Assembly (NCBI GenBank): GCA_947502975.1
Contig: CANNBV010000002.1
Span: 558,001-622,000, forward strand
Length of the DNA: 64,000 nucleotides
From: an uncultured Flavobacteriaceae bacterium
Lineage (GTDB): Bacteria; Bacteroidota; Bacteroidia; Flavobacteriales; Flavobacteriaceae
Direction: 5' to 3'
Shown: positions 35,278-44,462 of the stretch, piece by piece
Position numbering within the stretch: the stretch's first letter is position 1
Layout of the letters: each line of letters opens with the position of its first letter
Translations under genes and position numbers: made by a program
Notes under the pieces: generated by a model
Told to the model about the DNA's origin: nothing
Databases searched by the model: none
The model's input: only the letters and a program-made list of their open reading frames with translations

Positions 35278-36663
35278 TTAAGGAGTAATTATAATTTTTG
35301 TAGTTAACTCACTAGAAAATGATGCCAAGTCTTCTTTTGAAATTTGAGTTCTCCATGCATATATAGTCTTTAAACGTTCAAGTTTTGACAAAATTTCAAT
35401 ACTAGATTTTGTGATTTTTGTATCATAAACATTTAAACTAGATAGGCTTTGAAGGTTGGTAATATGACCAATACCTGTATCAGTAATTGGATTCCTATTG
35501 ATTACTAGCTTTTGTAAATTCTTAAAGGTGCTTATGGTCTTTAAATGTTCGTCATTCAAATCATTATTCTCAATATAAAGCCAAAGAATATTATCTTTAA
35601 TTTTTGATAGTTTTTCTAGTTTGCTATTTAAGTCAGTTGTTCCCAAATTCTTATTATACGGAGGCAGCACCACTTCAAAAATATTTGATTCAAATACTAA
35701 TTCTCTGATGGTAAAACCTTCAGAAATTATATCTTTTAAAATGGATTCCTCAATTACTGCAACTGATGGTAACGAGCTTTTCCCTTTGTGAGTGCCTTCA
35801 CCAACTCCTAATATATTTGATGCAATGTGCATAACATTCTCTGGAGTTTCTACAGATGCTATTGTTGTATTAAAGTCTGCATTTGCATTGTCGATCCAAT
35901 AAGTTAAAATAGCTATTTCTTCATCTGTTAAAGGTGTTTTGCCGTCTGGTGGCATAAAATCTTCATGATCAGGATTTAGTAATACTCGTTTTATCATTTC
36001 AGATTTTCCAGAATTTCCAGCAATTAATGTAGTTCCAGATTTTCCTCCTTTGGTTATAGCTAATGAATCATGAAAAGATAATCCTCCTTTTTTCTTGCTT
36101 TCATTGTGGCAACTTGCACATTTATTATTCAAAATAGGTTGAGCTAAATAATCAAAAATTACCGCATCTTCTACATTATCAATTTTGGCAAGTTCTTTTT
36201 TTTCTTTTTTATTGAATGGAAGGTATTTTGTTAAATAATCACTACCATGAGTTAAATTACCTCCATAATGCCCAGTAACACTAATTAAAATAACGATAAG
36301 TGTTAGTAGGGAAATGTTGGTTTTAAGCCTAACTTTCTTTTTAAGCTTTATTTTTTCTATTCTTATTAACCAAGCAATAAGTGTTATTGCAGTAGTGAAA
36401 ATTCCAAACCAAAAATGGTTATCAAGCATAGCTGCTTCATAATCTCCACTTAGTGACAACATGTATCCTAAAATAGAGGCTATTAGTGCACTAATAAAGC
36501 CAAATAATAAAGCGATAGGAATTGCTGTGGTTGCAACTTCAAACTTTTTTCGTCGTCCAAGGACTTCTAATAGAAACGCAAATACTAAAAAACCTATAGG
36601 TAGGTGAACAATAAGTGGATGAAATCTTCCTAAGAATAAGACAAAGTCTGGTGCTTCATTCAT
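35278..36663 (-). CDS. DUF2231 membrane domain/c-type cytochrome/LRR fusion protein
   Basis: The 461-residue protein starts with a DUF2231-like membrane part with four helices (about 10-135; FHPLIVHLPIGF near the start). A planctomycete-type cytochrome c domain follows, with a haem motif CASCH (Cys182, Cys185, His186) and a Met in MPPDGKTPLTDEE as likely sixth ligand. Leucine-rich repeats end the protein (about 345-450). It should pass electrons between the inner membrane and the periplasm. It is the last gene of a four-gene operon with a second haem protein upstream. The function is not known; calling it an electron carrier for the module is an inference. Confidence 0.75.
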   Translation of the reverse strand: MNEAPDFVLFLGRFHPLIVHLPIGFLVFAFLLEVLGRRKKFEVATTAIPIALLFGFISALIASILGYMLSLSGDYEAAMLDNHFWFGIFTTAITLIAWLIRIEKIKLKKKVRLKTNISLLTLIVILISVTGHYGGNLTHGSDYLTKYLPFNKKEKKELAKIDNVEDAVIFDYLAQPILNNKCASCHNESKKKGGLSFHDSLAITKGGKSGTTLIAGNSGKSEMIKRVLLNPDHEDFMPPDGKTPLTDEEIAILTYWIDNANADFNTTIASVETPENVMHIASNILGVGEGTHKGKSSLPSVAVIEESILKDIISEGFTIRELVFESNIFEVVLPPYNKNLGTTDLNSKLEKLSKIKDNILWLYIENNDLNDEHLKTISTFKNLQKLVINRNPITDTGIGHITNLQSLSSLNVYDTKITKSSIEILSKLERLKTIYAWRTQISKEDLASFSSELTTKIIITP

Positions 36664-36682
36664 AAAATAAGTGGTAAATATT

Positions 36683-37813
36683 TTATACGCGTTCTAATTT
36701 GTATGGGGCGGAATGGTTTGCATTCCATTGGCAGATGTATACATTTTTATCTTCATCAATACATACATCATGCCCATGTAAAATGGGTTTTTCATCTATT
36801 TGATAAGATTTTTGTAAAACACCATTTATGTATTCTGGTTCAGTGCCCCCTGGATTAGATACTACTTTATCGCCTTCCATTATGGTAACAAAACCCGTAT
36901 GATCTTTCCAATTGGTTTTTCCAACTTTAGGTTGAGACCAACATACACCAGCATATAAATTATCATCATCAAAAACAGCTCTACATACTTGCATATTTGG
37001 CATTTCTATTGTCTTTATATATTTACCATCTAATGTAAAGTATTTAAAACATTGCTGTGAACGCGAAGTGGCTACAACCATTGGGTTACCTTTTTCTCTG
37101 TAGTCTATCGCAACGCCATGGGCGCTAACTAATTTATAATTTGGATCTGGATTATCACTACCTCCCCAATGGCGAATGTATCTTCCGTTAGCATCATATT
37201 GTATAATACGACTTTGACCATAGCCGTCTGCTACGTAAATGTCTCCATTTGGTCCAATGGCTGTTTCAGTAGGGCAGAAGTCCTCTCCTGGCTTATAAAT
37301 ACCAATGGTTTGTGGGTGGCCGATGTCAAAAATCACTTTTCCATCAACGGTTGTTTTTGCAACACGACCATTGTGTTTTACCATCTTATTGCCTTTTCCT
37401 AATGCCCAACCAGAATCTGTAATGTATAGCATATCCTCACCACCTTCATCATGAAGTGTCAATCCATGTCCTCCTTGATAGGCTGTCCCCCAAAAGTCTA
37501 GTAACTTTCCAGACTTATCAAAAATTAGGATGTTGTTTTGGGGATGATCACCTATCATAATTAAACGGCCTTTGCTATCCATTACCATTTCATGACAATT
37601 AAGTAAAGGAATTCTAGTAGAACTCATTTGAGCCCAATTCTTAGTAAGTTTATACTTGTAGTCTCCATGGCCTAGAATAGTATCGGTTTCATTTAGTAAG
37701 TGATTGGATGCGTCTTTTTTAGTTATAATTGATGCACCAAAAACGGATGAAGATGTAGCCAAAGCAGCACTTGCTAAACCAGTTTTCTTTAAAAAATTTC
37801 TTCTTGTAGACAT
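36683..37813 (-). CDS. NHL-repeat beta-propeller protein with Tat-type signal
   Basis: The 376-residue protein begins RRNFLKKTGLASAALATSSS, a twin-arginine signal, so it is exported folded, often with a cofactor or metal. The rest is a six-bladed NHL propeller, as in peptidyl-alpha-hydroxyglycine lyase-like proteins, with repeats such as NGDIYVADGYGQSRIIQYD (about 190-208) and a final HDVCIDEDKNVYICQWN. It lies 19 bp before the DUF2231 gene and 11 bp after the DUF1501 gene. The role is unknown. Confidence 0.75.
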   Translation of the reverse strand: MSTRRNFLKKTGLASAALATSSSVFGASIITKKDASNHLLNETDTILGHGDYKYKLTKNWAQMSSTRIPLLNCHEMVMDSKGRLIMIGDHPQNNILIFDKSGKLLDFWGTAYQGGHGLTLHDEGGEDMLYITDSGWALGKGNKMVKHNGRVAKTTVDGKVIFDIGHPQTIGIYKPGEDFCPTETAIGPNGDIYVADGYGQSRIIQYDANGRYIRHWGGSDNPDPNYKLVSAHGVAIDYREKGNPMVVATSRSQQCFKYFTLDGKYIKTIEMPNMQVCRAVFDDDNLYAGVCWSQPKVGKTNWKDHTGFVTIMEGDKVVSNPGGTEPEYINGVLQKSYQIDEKPILHGHDVCIDEDKNVYICQWNANHSAPYKLERV

Positions 37814-37824
37814 GATAATATATT

Positions 37825-39330
37825 TTAAGTTAGGAGGTCTTTTACTACGTGACCATGAACATCAGTCAAACGGTATCGTCTGCCTTGATGTTTAAATGTA
37901 AGTCTTTCATGATCAATACCAAATAAATGCAGTAAAGTAGCATGAAAATCGTGAACGTGTAATGGGTCTTTTACTACATTATAACTAAAATCGTCAGTTT
38001 CCCCATAAGTAAAACCTGGTTTTACACCAGCTCCAGCCATCCACATTGTAAAGGCTTTTGGATGGTGATCTCTTCCATAATTTGTTTTAGTTAATTGGCC
38101 TTGAGAATATACAGTTCTGCCAAACTCACCGCCCCAAATAACAAGAGTGTCATCTAACATACCGCGTTGTTTTAAATCTTTTATTAATGCAGCAGTAGCT
38201 TGATCTGTTTGTTTTGCTTTAAATTTCACACCGCCTGGACAACCAATATGTTGATCCCACCCTTGGTGATATAATTGTACAAATTTCACACCTTTTTCTA
38301 GTAGTTTTCTTGCCATTAAGCAATTTGCAGCATAGGTTCCAGGATCTTTACTGTCTTTTCCATACATATCAAAAATATGTTCTGGTTCGTCAGAAGTATC
38401 CGTAACTTCAGGAATAGATGTTTGCATTTTAAATGCCATTTCGTATTGTGTCATTCTAGCTTGAATTTCAGGATCTCCGTAAGCATCATGCTGAATACTG
38501 TTTAGTTTATCTAAATAATCTAACATTGTTTTACGATCGTTCCCATCGTAATTGTCAGGATTGTTTAAATATAAGACAGGGTCTTTTCCTGAACGGAACT
38601 GTACACCTTGATGTTCAGTTGGTAAAAAACCATTCCCCCACAAACCAGCTTTTAAAGGTTGACCTTTTCCGTTTTTTGAAACAAGCGTAATAAATGTTGG
38701 CAGATTTTCATTGTCTGAACCTAAACCATAACTTAACCAGGATCCAATAGAAGGTCTTCCAGGAAGTTGATGCCCAGTTTGGAAAAAAGTAATTGCTGGA
38801 GTGTGATTGATTTGATCGGTTTGCATGCCTTTCATAAAACATAAATCATCTACAATTTCGGCAGTGTATGGCATAAGCTCACTCATCCATGCTCTAGATT
38901 CCCCATATTGTTTAAAGTTGAAAATTGAAGGCGCAACGGGTAATGTAGATTGACTGCCACTCATTCCTGTAAGACGTTGTCCACCAATAATTGATTCAGG
39001 TAGATCTTGCCCAAACATGTCTACCAATTTAGGCTTATAATCAAATAAGTCTAATTGTGAAGGTCCACCACTTTGAAACAAATAGATAATACGTTTTGCT
39101 TTAGGTAAATGATGTGGTAACCCTAATTTATTTCTAGTAAATGCATTTACACTGGCTTCTCCAGAATTACCAATTGAAGCCCAAGCTTTTTCTGTGTTCA
39201 ATAAACTACCTAAGGCTAATGCTCCAATCCCCAAAGAGGTTTTCTTTAAGAAATGCCTTCTGTCTATTTGCTTTTCAACACTTTGAAGATCTTTATTATT
39301 TGATCTTAAAATATCATGATGATCACACAT
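37825..39330 (-). CDS. DUF1501-family (sulfatase-fold) protein with Tat-type signal
   Basis: The 501-residue protein has a Tat signal (DRRHFLKKTSLGIGALALGS, about 23-42) and the DUF1501 domain, which has an alkaline-phosphatase/sulfatase-like fold. Typical stretches are FQSGGPSQLDLFDYKP (about 85-100), LYHQGWDQHIGCPGG (about 355) and WGGEFGRTV (about 396). No Cys formylglycine signature is present. In planctomycetes DUF1501 genes nearly always sit next to a DUF1549/DUF1553 cytochrome gene, as here with an 11-bp gap. The substrate is not known. Confidence 0.85.
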   Translation of the reverse strand: MCDHHDILRSNNKDLQSVEKQIDRRHFLKKTSLGIGALALGSLLNTEKAWASIGNSGEASVNAFTRNKLGLPHHLPKAKRIIYLFQSGGPSQLDLFDYKPKLVDMFGQDLPESIIGGQRLTGMSGSQSTLPVAPSIFNFKQYGESRAWMSELMPYTAEIVDDLCFMKGMQTDQINHTPAITFFQTGHQLPGRPSIGSWLSYGLGSDNENLPTFITLVSKNGKGQPLKAGLWGNGFLPTEHQGVQFRSGKDPVLYLNNPDNYDGNDRKTMLDYLDKLNSIQHDAYGDPEIQARMTQYEMAFKMQTSIPEVTDTSDEPEHIFDMYGKDSKDPGTYAANCLMARKLLEKGVKFVQLYHQGWDQHIGCPGGVKFKAKQTDQATAALIKDLKQRGMLDDTLVIWGGEFGRTVYSQGQLTKTNYGRDHHPKAFTMWMAGAGVKPGFTYGETDDFSYNVVKDPLHVHDFHATLLHLFGIDHERLTFKHQGRRYRLTDVHGHVVKDLLT

Positions 39331-39341
39331 AATATACTATT

Positions 39342-42300
39342 TTATCGTTTTGTTATAAAAGCATCAGAATTTATTATAGTTGATGCTACTACTGCATTTG
39401 CAGCCACCAAAGCAATGTCATCATTGGGATCAATTTTATGCTCTCCAATGCTCACCCAACCTTGTGCTTTTGCTTTGTTCTTTTTAAATTTTTCAAACTC
39501 AGATTTTTGTAAATCTGTTAATACTTCAAGTTCCTTGGTTTTTATTGTCCTTCCAGTTAATTTTTTATAAGTTTTAGAAATACCTTCATCTACACTATTA
39601 TAGGCAATCATTTTTTTTCCTAAAACTCTAGCGGCTTCTACGAATGTTGGATCATTTAGTAATACCAACGCTTGTAAAGGTGTGTTTGTTTCTTGTCTAC
39701 GCGTGGTGCATAAATCTCTTGTTGGTGCATCAAATGTAGCAATGGTAGGGTGCGGAACCGCACGCTTCCATACTGTATACATACTTCTTCTGTATAATTC
39801 TTCTCCTGTTCCTTGTTCGTAGGTGCCTCCAGTTACTTGCCATAAACCTGGAGGCTGATATGGACTTACACTTTTTCCTCCAATTTTTTTACTTAATAAA
39901 TCTGATGCATGTAATGCATTGTCTCTAAGCATTTCACCAGACAAACGTTTTGATGGCCCTCTGCTTAAAAGTCTGTTTTCACCATCTATTTCCAACTTTT
40001 CATTACTTGCTAAACTTGTTTGTTGGTAAGTATTAGACATCATAATAAGTTTATGTAATGCTTTTACATCCCAGCCCGATTCAATAAATTTAATAGCTAA
40101 CCAATCTAAAAGTTTAGGGTGCGATGGTAATTCGCCTTGATTTCCAAAATCTTCCGCAGTTTTTACTATTCCTGTTCCAAAAAGGTTTTGCCAATACCTG
40201 TTAACAGTAACCCTTGCTGTTAAAGGATTTTCAGGATGCGTAATCCATTTAGCTAAACCTATTCTGTTTTTTTCAAACTCTTCAGGAAACTTAAATATTT
40301 CTTCTGGTGTGTTTGGGAATACGGAATCTGTTGGTGAATCATACTGCCCCCTGTCTAATATATAAGCTTGTCTGGGTTTTGGCATTTCTTTCATTACCAT
40401 AATCTGCTTAACATTATCTATACTGTCGACAAAAACAAGTCTGTTTTTTTCTAGCTGTTTAAGAGCACTATTGTAAGGGTTAGAATTGGCAGATAAGTAA
40501 TATTGCTTTAACATATCTTTTTCGCTAGCAGTCAAGTCTGTCGGAGCTTTTTGTTTTATCTCCTCTAATGCATCCTTGTTAGAAATTTGTAAAACTTCTA
40601 TTTCGCTTAATTCCTTTTCAAATACCATTAAATTATCAATTGTAGCTCCACGTATACCTTTTCCTCTCCAAACTGCACCGATACGTAAGCCAGGTTCTAT
40701 AGGCTTACTGTTTTTATAAAGTTTTAATTGGTGAAAAATAATATCCTTATATAAATTGTCATAAACCGTTTTGGTTTGTAATTCTTTACCATTCATATAA
40801 ATACCTACGCCACTAGCTTTACTTGAGCCATCGTAGGTCATAGTAAGTTGTATCCATTTTTCTTTTGGTATATCCTTTAATGATTCTATAACAATAGCAT
40901 TATCTGGATATACATGAGCTAATAATGCTTCTATTTTATTGTCCTTGATTTTTAAATGGTAGCCTCTAAAACTATGTAACTCCGGACTATTCATTTTATG
41001 AAATATCACTCCAGTTTCTATATCATTAGGTATAAACACATCTATACTTATGGAAAATGGTTGATTTCTTTGATAGACACCTATTTTATCTAAATCGAGC
41101 CAAGTATCCCCATCCATAGCAAGCCCTTTGCCTTTTTTTCCTTTTTTGAAAACAGGTTTTTCATTATCAGCAAATTGTTGACGCATTCTTACATTGCTGC
41201 TTCCATTTCCTCCAATCGTATTAATTAATTTTCCATTATCAAAATTGAAATTAGCAACTAAACCTTTAGGGGTTTTATTCGAAGAAATTGACTGGTATCC
41301 TTTCTTAGAAGCCCACTCTTCGGCTTTTATGCTTTCTTCTTTTTTAGTTATTCTAAGCTTTTCTTCAGTATTATCAACTAATGTTTCCAAATACGCCAGA
41401 ATTTGCTCTTGTTCTTCAGTAGGTAGCATCATAGCTGGAACAGGGGTGGCCCTATCCCAAGGTATTAAACCAGTTTCACCTATATTGTTGAAAAAACTAT
41501 ACATTTCGTAGTAGTTTTTTTGAGAAATAGGATCGTACTTGTGATCATGACATTTTGCACATTCTAATGTTAAGCCTAAAAAACCTTGGCCTGTAACTGC
41601 AGTTCTATCAGACACGTATTCTGAGCGGAATTCTTCATCAATAATGCCACCTTCGATGTTTTGAGAATGTAATCTATTAAATGTTGTGGCTAGTTTTTGT
41701 TCTTTGGTAGCGTTTGGAAGCATGTCTCCAGCTAGTTGCCATAATATAAATTCATCATATGGCATATTGTCATTAAAAGATGCAATAACCCAATCTCTCC
41801 ATGGAGAAACATCTCTAAATGGATCAACACTATAACCGTGTGTATCTGCATACCTTGCTAAATCCATCCAATCCAAGGTACGCTGTTCTCCATAAGCTTT
41901 TGTTTTTAAAAGCCTATCAATTTGCTTTTCAAAAGCATTTGAAGATGTATCATTTAAAAAAGCATCAATCTCTTCTACAGTAGGTTGAAGGCCTGTTAAA
42001 TCTAAGGATGCTCTGCGTAGTAACAATTCTTTATCAGCTTTGTCTGAAAGTTTTAAGTTTAAAGGTTCTAATACTTCGAGAATAAAGTTATCAATTGGAT
42101 TAGCAACTTGATCTTTGTTTTCCACCTTTGGAACATCGTGTTTTTCAGGCTTTAAAAAAGCCCAATGATCTTTATATTCTGCACCATCTTCAATCCATTT
42201 AATTAAAACAGCTTTTTCATATTCTGAAAGAGATAAATGAGAGCTAGGTTCGGGCATAATAAGTTTGGGGTCATCGGTTATAATACGATGGAAAAACTCA

Positions 42301-42581
42301 CTCTTTTCTAAATTTTTAGGTTTTATAGCTACTTTACCTGGGTTTTCAGATAATTCTGCATATGCGGTTGCAGCTGAATGCAGTTGCAGCCCTCCTTTAA
42401 TATTGCCTGCATCTGGACCATGACATAAATAACACTTATCTGATAAAATAGGTTTTACATGCTGATTAAAGTCTAGTTTTTCAGGAAGTTTTTTGTATTC
42501 CACATATACAGTCTCAGGAATATCTGGCCCGCCACAAGCACATAAAAGTAACGTCACTATACTAATGAAATAAAATCTCAT
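39342..42581 (-). CDS. Planctomycete-type cytochrome/DUF1549/LamG/DUF1553 lipoprotein
   Basis: The 1079-residue lipoprotein (LLLCACGGPD) carries in order a PSCyt1 haem domain with CYLCH (Cys50, Cys53, His54) and a Met in LIMPEPSSHLS, a DUF1549 domain (about 155-360, ALDWMDLARYADTHGY-like RTLDWMDLARYADTHGY), a LamG/concanavalin-like domain (about 445-680) and DUF1553 (about 775-1040, NRYWQNLFGTGIV and TRRQETNTPLQALVLLNDP). The lectin-like domain inside a redox-type protein hints at direct contact with a polysaccharide. It heads the four-gene operon and is divergent from two AraC regulators. No reaction is known for the family. Confidence 0.85.
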   Translation of the reverse strand: MRFYFISIVTLLLCACGGPDIPETVYVEYKKLPEKLDFNQHVKPILSDKCYLCHGPDAGNIKGGLQLHSAATAYAELSENPGKVAIKPKNLEKSEFFHRIITDDPKLIMPEPSSHLSLSEYEKAVLIKWIEDGAEYKDHWAFLKPEKHDVPKVENKDQVANPIDNFILEVLEPLNLKLSDKADKELLLRRASLDLTGLQPTVEEIDAFLNDTSSNAFEKQIDRLLKTKAYGEQRTLDWMDLARYADTHGYSVDPFRDVSPWRDWVIASFNDNMPYDEFILWQLAGDMLPNATKEQKLATTFNRLHSQNIEGGIIDEEFRSEYVSDRTAVTGQGFLGLTLECAKCHDHKYDPISQKNYYEMYSFFNNIGETGLIPWDRATPVPAMMLPTEEQEQILAYLETLVDNTEEKLRITKKEESIKAEEWASKKGYQSISSNKTPKGLVANFNFDNGKLINTIGGNGSSNVRMRQQFADNEKPVFKKGKKGKGLAMDGDTWLDLDKIGVYQRNQPFSISIDVFIPNDIETGVIFHKMNSPELHSFRGYHLKIKDNKIEALLAHVYPDNAIVIESLKDIPKEKWIQLTMTYDGSSKASGVGIYMNGKELQTKTVYDNLYKDIIFHQLKLYKNSKPIEPGLRIGAVWRGKGIRGATIDNLMVFEKELSEIEVLQISNKDALEEIKQKAPTDLTASEKDMLKQYYLSANSNPYNSALKQLEKNRLVFVDSIDNVKQIMVMKEMPKPRQAYILDRGQYDSPTDSVFPNTPEEIFKFPEEFEKNRIGLAKWITHPENPLTARVTVNRYWQNLFGTGIVKTAEDFGNQGELPSHPKLLDWLAIKFIESGWDVKALHKLIMMSNTYQQTSLASNEKLEIDGENRLLSRGPSKRLSGEMLRDNALHASDLLSKKIGGKSVSPYQPPGLWQVTGGTYEQGTGEELYRRSMYTVWKRAVPHPTIATFDAPTRDLCTTRRQETNTPLQALVLLNDPTFVEAARVLGKKMIAYNSVDEGISKTYKKLTGRTIKTKELEVLTDLQKSEFEKFKKNKAKAQGWVSIGEHKIDPNDDIALVAANAVVASTIINSDAFITKR

Positions 42582-42613
42582 ACCTTAATTAACTTAGTTT
42601 TCTGCTATTGATA

Positions 42614-42621
42614 CAAAGTTA
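42614..42621 (-). promoter_or_regulatory. Putative -7 element of the planctomycete-type operon
   Basis: On the minus strand TAACTTTG fits TAnnTTTG, 33 nt before the start codon at 42581. Just upstream an ATGAG-5 nt-CTCAT inverted repeat spans 42621-42635. No good TTG lies at -33, so the promoter may need an activator such as the adjacent AraC proteins. Confidence 0.4.
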
Positions 42622-42727
42622 TGAGTAAAGCTCATGAAAACTCTTGTTTAAATCAGACATAAAAATGTACATTTCCGATAATTTTGATTTTTTTTTAATA
42701 ATTTTATAAACTATTTATTATTTCATT

Positions 42728-43591
42728 ATGAATGATTTAGTGCAATCTGTTAAACTTAGTTTGTTACATTCAGGTTATGAAAAATTAGATAATAACTGGA
42801 ATTACAAAAATGTTATAAGTCCTTTTGTTAGATTGTTTTTGATTACTCATGGAGAAGCTTATGCAAATTTCAGAAATCAGACATTTGTGTTGAAGTCTGG
42901 ATTTATGTATCTGATTCCAAGTTTTGTTTATAATGATTATGCTTGTGATGACTATCATGAGCAGTATTATGTAGGTTTTTTTGAGGAGATTCAGCAAGGA
43001 ATGTCCATTTTCAATTTAAAACACTTTTTGTATGAAGTTGAAGCAAAACCTTATGATTACACGCTTTTTAAAAGACTTATGAAAATCCATCCTGATAAAA
43101 AAGTAAAAGACACTAGTCCGAAAGCACATATTAATAGTAAATTATTAAAGTTTGGAAATTTAGATAGTATTTCTCTTAATTATGATGTTGAAACTCAGGG
43201 TATTTTGGCGATTTTACTGTCAAGATTTATAAAAAATACAGATGTGTTTGATGAAGGTAAATCTTTGAAGGGTGATTTAAATAAGGTTTTGGTTTATATA
43301 GCTAAACATCTTCAAGAACCTTTAACAATAAAATTTTTAGCGCATTATTGCAATTTAAGTCCAGATCATTTTACAAGAAATTTTCATTCTAAGTTTGGTA
43401 TTACACCTAATAAATATGTTCAAGTTAAACGGATAGAGCGTGCACAGTTTTTATTGTTGACTACAAAAGATTCTCTTGAGAAAATTGCTTTTGATGTTGG
43501 AATGTCTAACATGTCATATTTTTCAAGGAAATTTAAGGAAATTGTTGGTGCAAGTCCAGCAGCTTTTAGAAAAAGCCAATTTAATTCATAG
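42728..43591 (+). CDS. AraC-family transcriptional regulator, first of a tandem pair
   Basis: The 287-residue protein has an N-terminal cupin-like sensing domain (about 25-105, with VRLFLITHGEAYANF and LKSGFMYLIPSFVY). Its C-terminal AraC double HTH (about 185-285) has LAHYCNLSPDHFTRNFHSKF and the second-helix signature IAFDVGMSNMSYFSRKFKEI. It is divergent from the planctomycete-type operon and 4 bp before a paralogue of the same length. It probably regulates the galactan sulfatases or the cytochrome operon; the ligand is unknown. Confidence 0.9.
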   Translation: MNDLVQSVKLSLLHSGYEKLDNNWNYKNVISPFVRLFLITHGEAYANFRNQTFVLKSGFMYLIPSFVYNDYACDDYHEQYYVGFFEEIQQGMSIFNLKHFLYEVEAKPYDYTLFKRLMKIHPDKKVKDTSPKAHINSKLLKFGNLDSISLNYDVETQGILAILLSRFIKNTDVFDEGKSLKGDLNKVLVYIAKHLQEPLTIKFLAHYCNLSPDHFTRNFHSKFGITPNKYVQVKRIERAQFLLLTTKDSLEKIAFDVGMSNMSYFSRKFKEIVGASPAAFRKSQFNS

Positions 43592-43595
43592 TTAA

Positions 43596-44462
43596 ATGAA
43601 TAGTCAATTTCAGTCCTTACAATTAAGTTTGATACATGCAGGTTATGCTGAGTTAGATAGTAATTGGAATTTTGATAATGTTATCAGTACATTTTCAAGA
43701 TTGTACTTAATTACTGAAGGGGAAGCGTATGTTTATTTTAAAAATCACAAGATAAAATTACTTCCAGGAAATATGTATTTAGTTCCAAGTTTTACATATA
43801 GTAGTTATAAATGCGACGTGAGTCATCATCAATATTATGTTACCTTTTTTGAAACACTTGGGCAAGATTTATCAGTTTTTAATATAGTAGATTTTAAGTA
43901 TGCAGTAAATGCAACAGCAATGGATAAGGCATATTTTGATCGCCTTTTAGAATTGAATCGAGGTAGAAGCTTAATAAATAATAATCCCGAGAACTATGAT
44001 AATTATGCGTCACTTTTAGCTTTTCAAAAACTAAATGAAGATATTTCAGTAGAGAAACTTCTAGAAACACAAGGGATTCTTAAAGTATTGCTTTCCAGAT
44101 TTATTATTAAAAAATCAGAATTAAAAAACACTAATAAAATTAAATTAAATGGGGTTTTAAATTATATTTCCAAACATCTACACGAAAATTTAAGGGTTAG
44201 TGAATTGGCATCATTTTGTAATTTAACAACAGATCATTTTTCGAGAAGTTTTAAAGCATCTTTTGGTTTAAGACCAAATAGATATATACAGTTACAGCGT
44301 ATAGAGCGTGCTCAAGCTTTGTTGGTTGCTACAAATAATTCTCTGGAAACCATAGCAGAAACAGTTGGTTTTGGTAATGCGTCTTATTTTTCTAGAACTT
44401 TCAAAGAGTTATGTAATAAAACGCCTCATCAATTTAGAAAAGAAAACAGTTTACATACTTAG
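43596..44462 (+). CDS. AraC-family transcriptional regulator, second of a tandem pair
   Basis: The 288-residue paralogue of the gene just upstream aligns over its whole length: LSLIHAGYAELDSNWNFDNV against LSLLHSGYEKLDNNWNYKNV near the N-terminus, and RIERAQALLVATNNSLETIA against RIERAQFLLLTTKDSLEKIA in the HTH region. The pair arose by tandem duplication and has since diverged, most in the middle (about 105-185). Its 3' end overlaps the convergent sulfatase gene by 12 bp. Confidence 0.9.
   Translation: MNSQFQSLQLSLIHAGYAELDSNWNFDNVISTFSRLYLITEGEAYVYFKNHKIKLLPGNMYLVPSFTYSSYKCDVSHHQYYVTFFETLGQDLSVFNIVDFKYAVNATAMDKAYFDRLLELNRGRSLINNNPENYDNYASLLAFQKLNEDISVEKLLETQGILKVLLSRFIIKKSELKNTNKIKLNGVLNYISKHLHENLRVSELASFCNLTTDHFSRSFKASFGLRPNRYIQLQRIERAQALLVATNNSLETIAETVGFGNASYFSRTFKELCNKTPHQFRKENSLHT

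Noticed and set aside
37825-39330. DUF1501 protein as a third sulfatase
   Set aside because: The fold is related, but no Cys/Ser-x-Pro/Ala-x-Arg formylglycine signature is visible.
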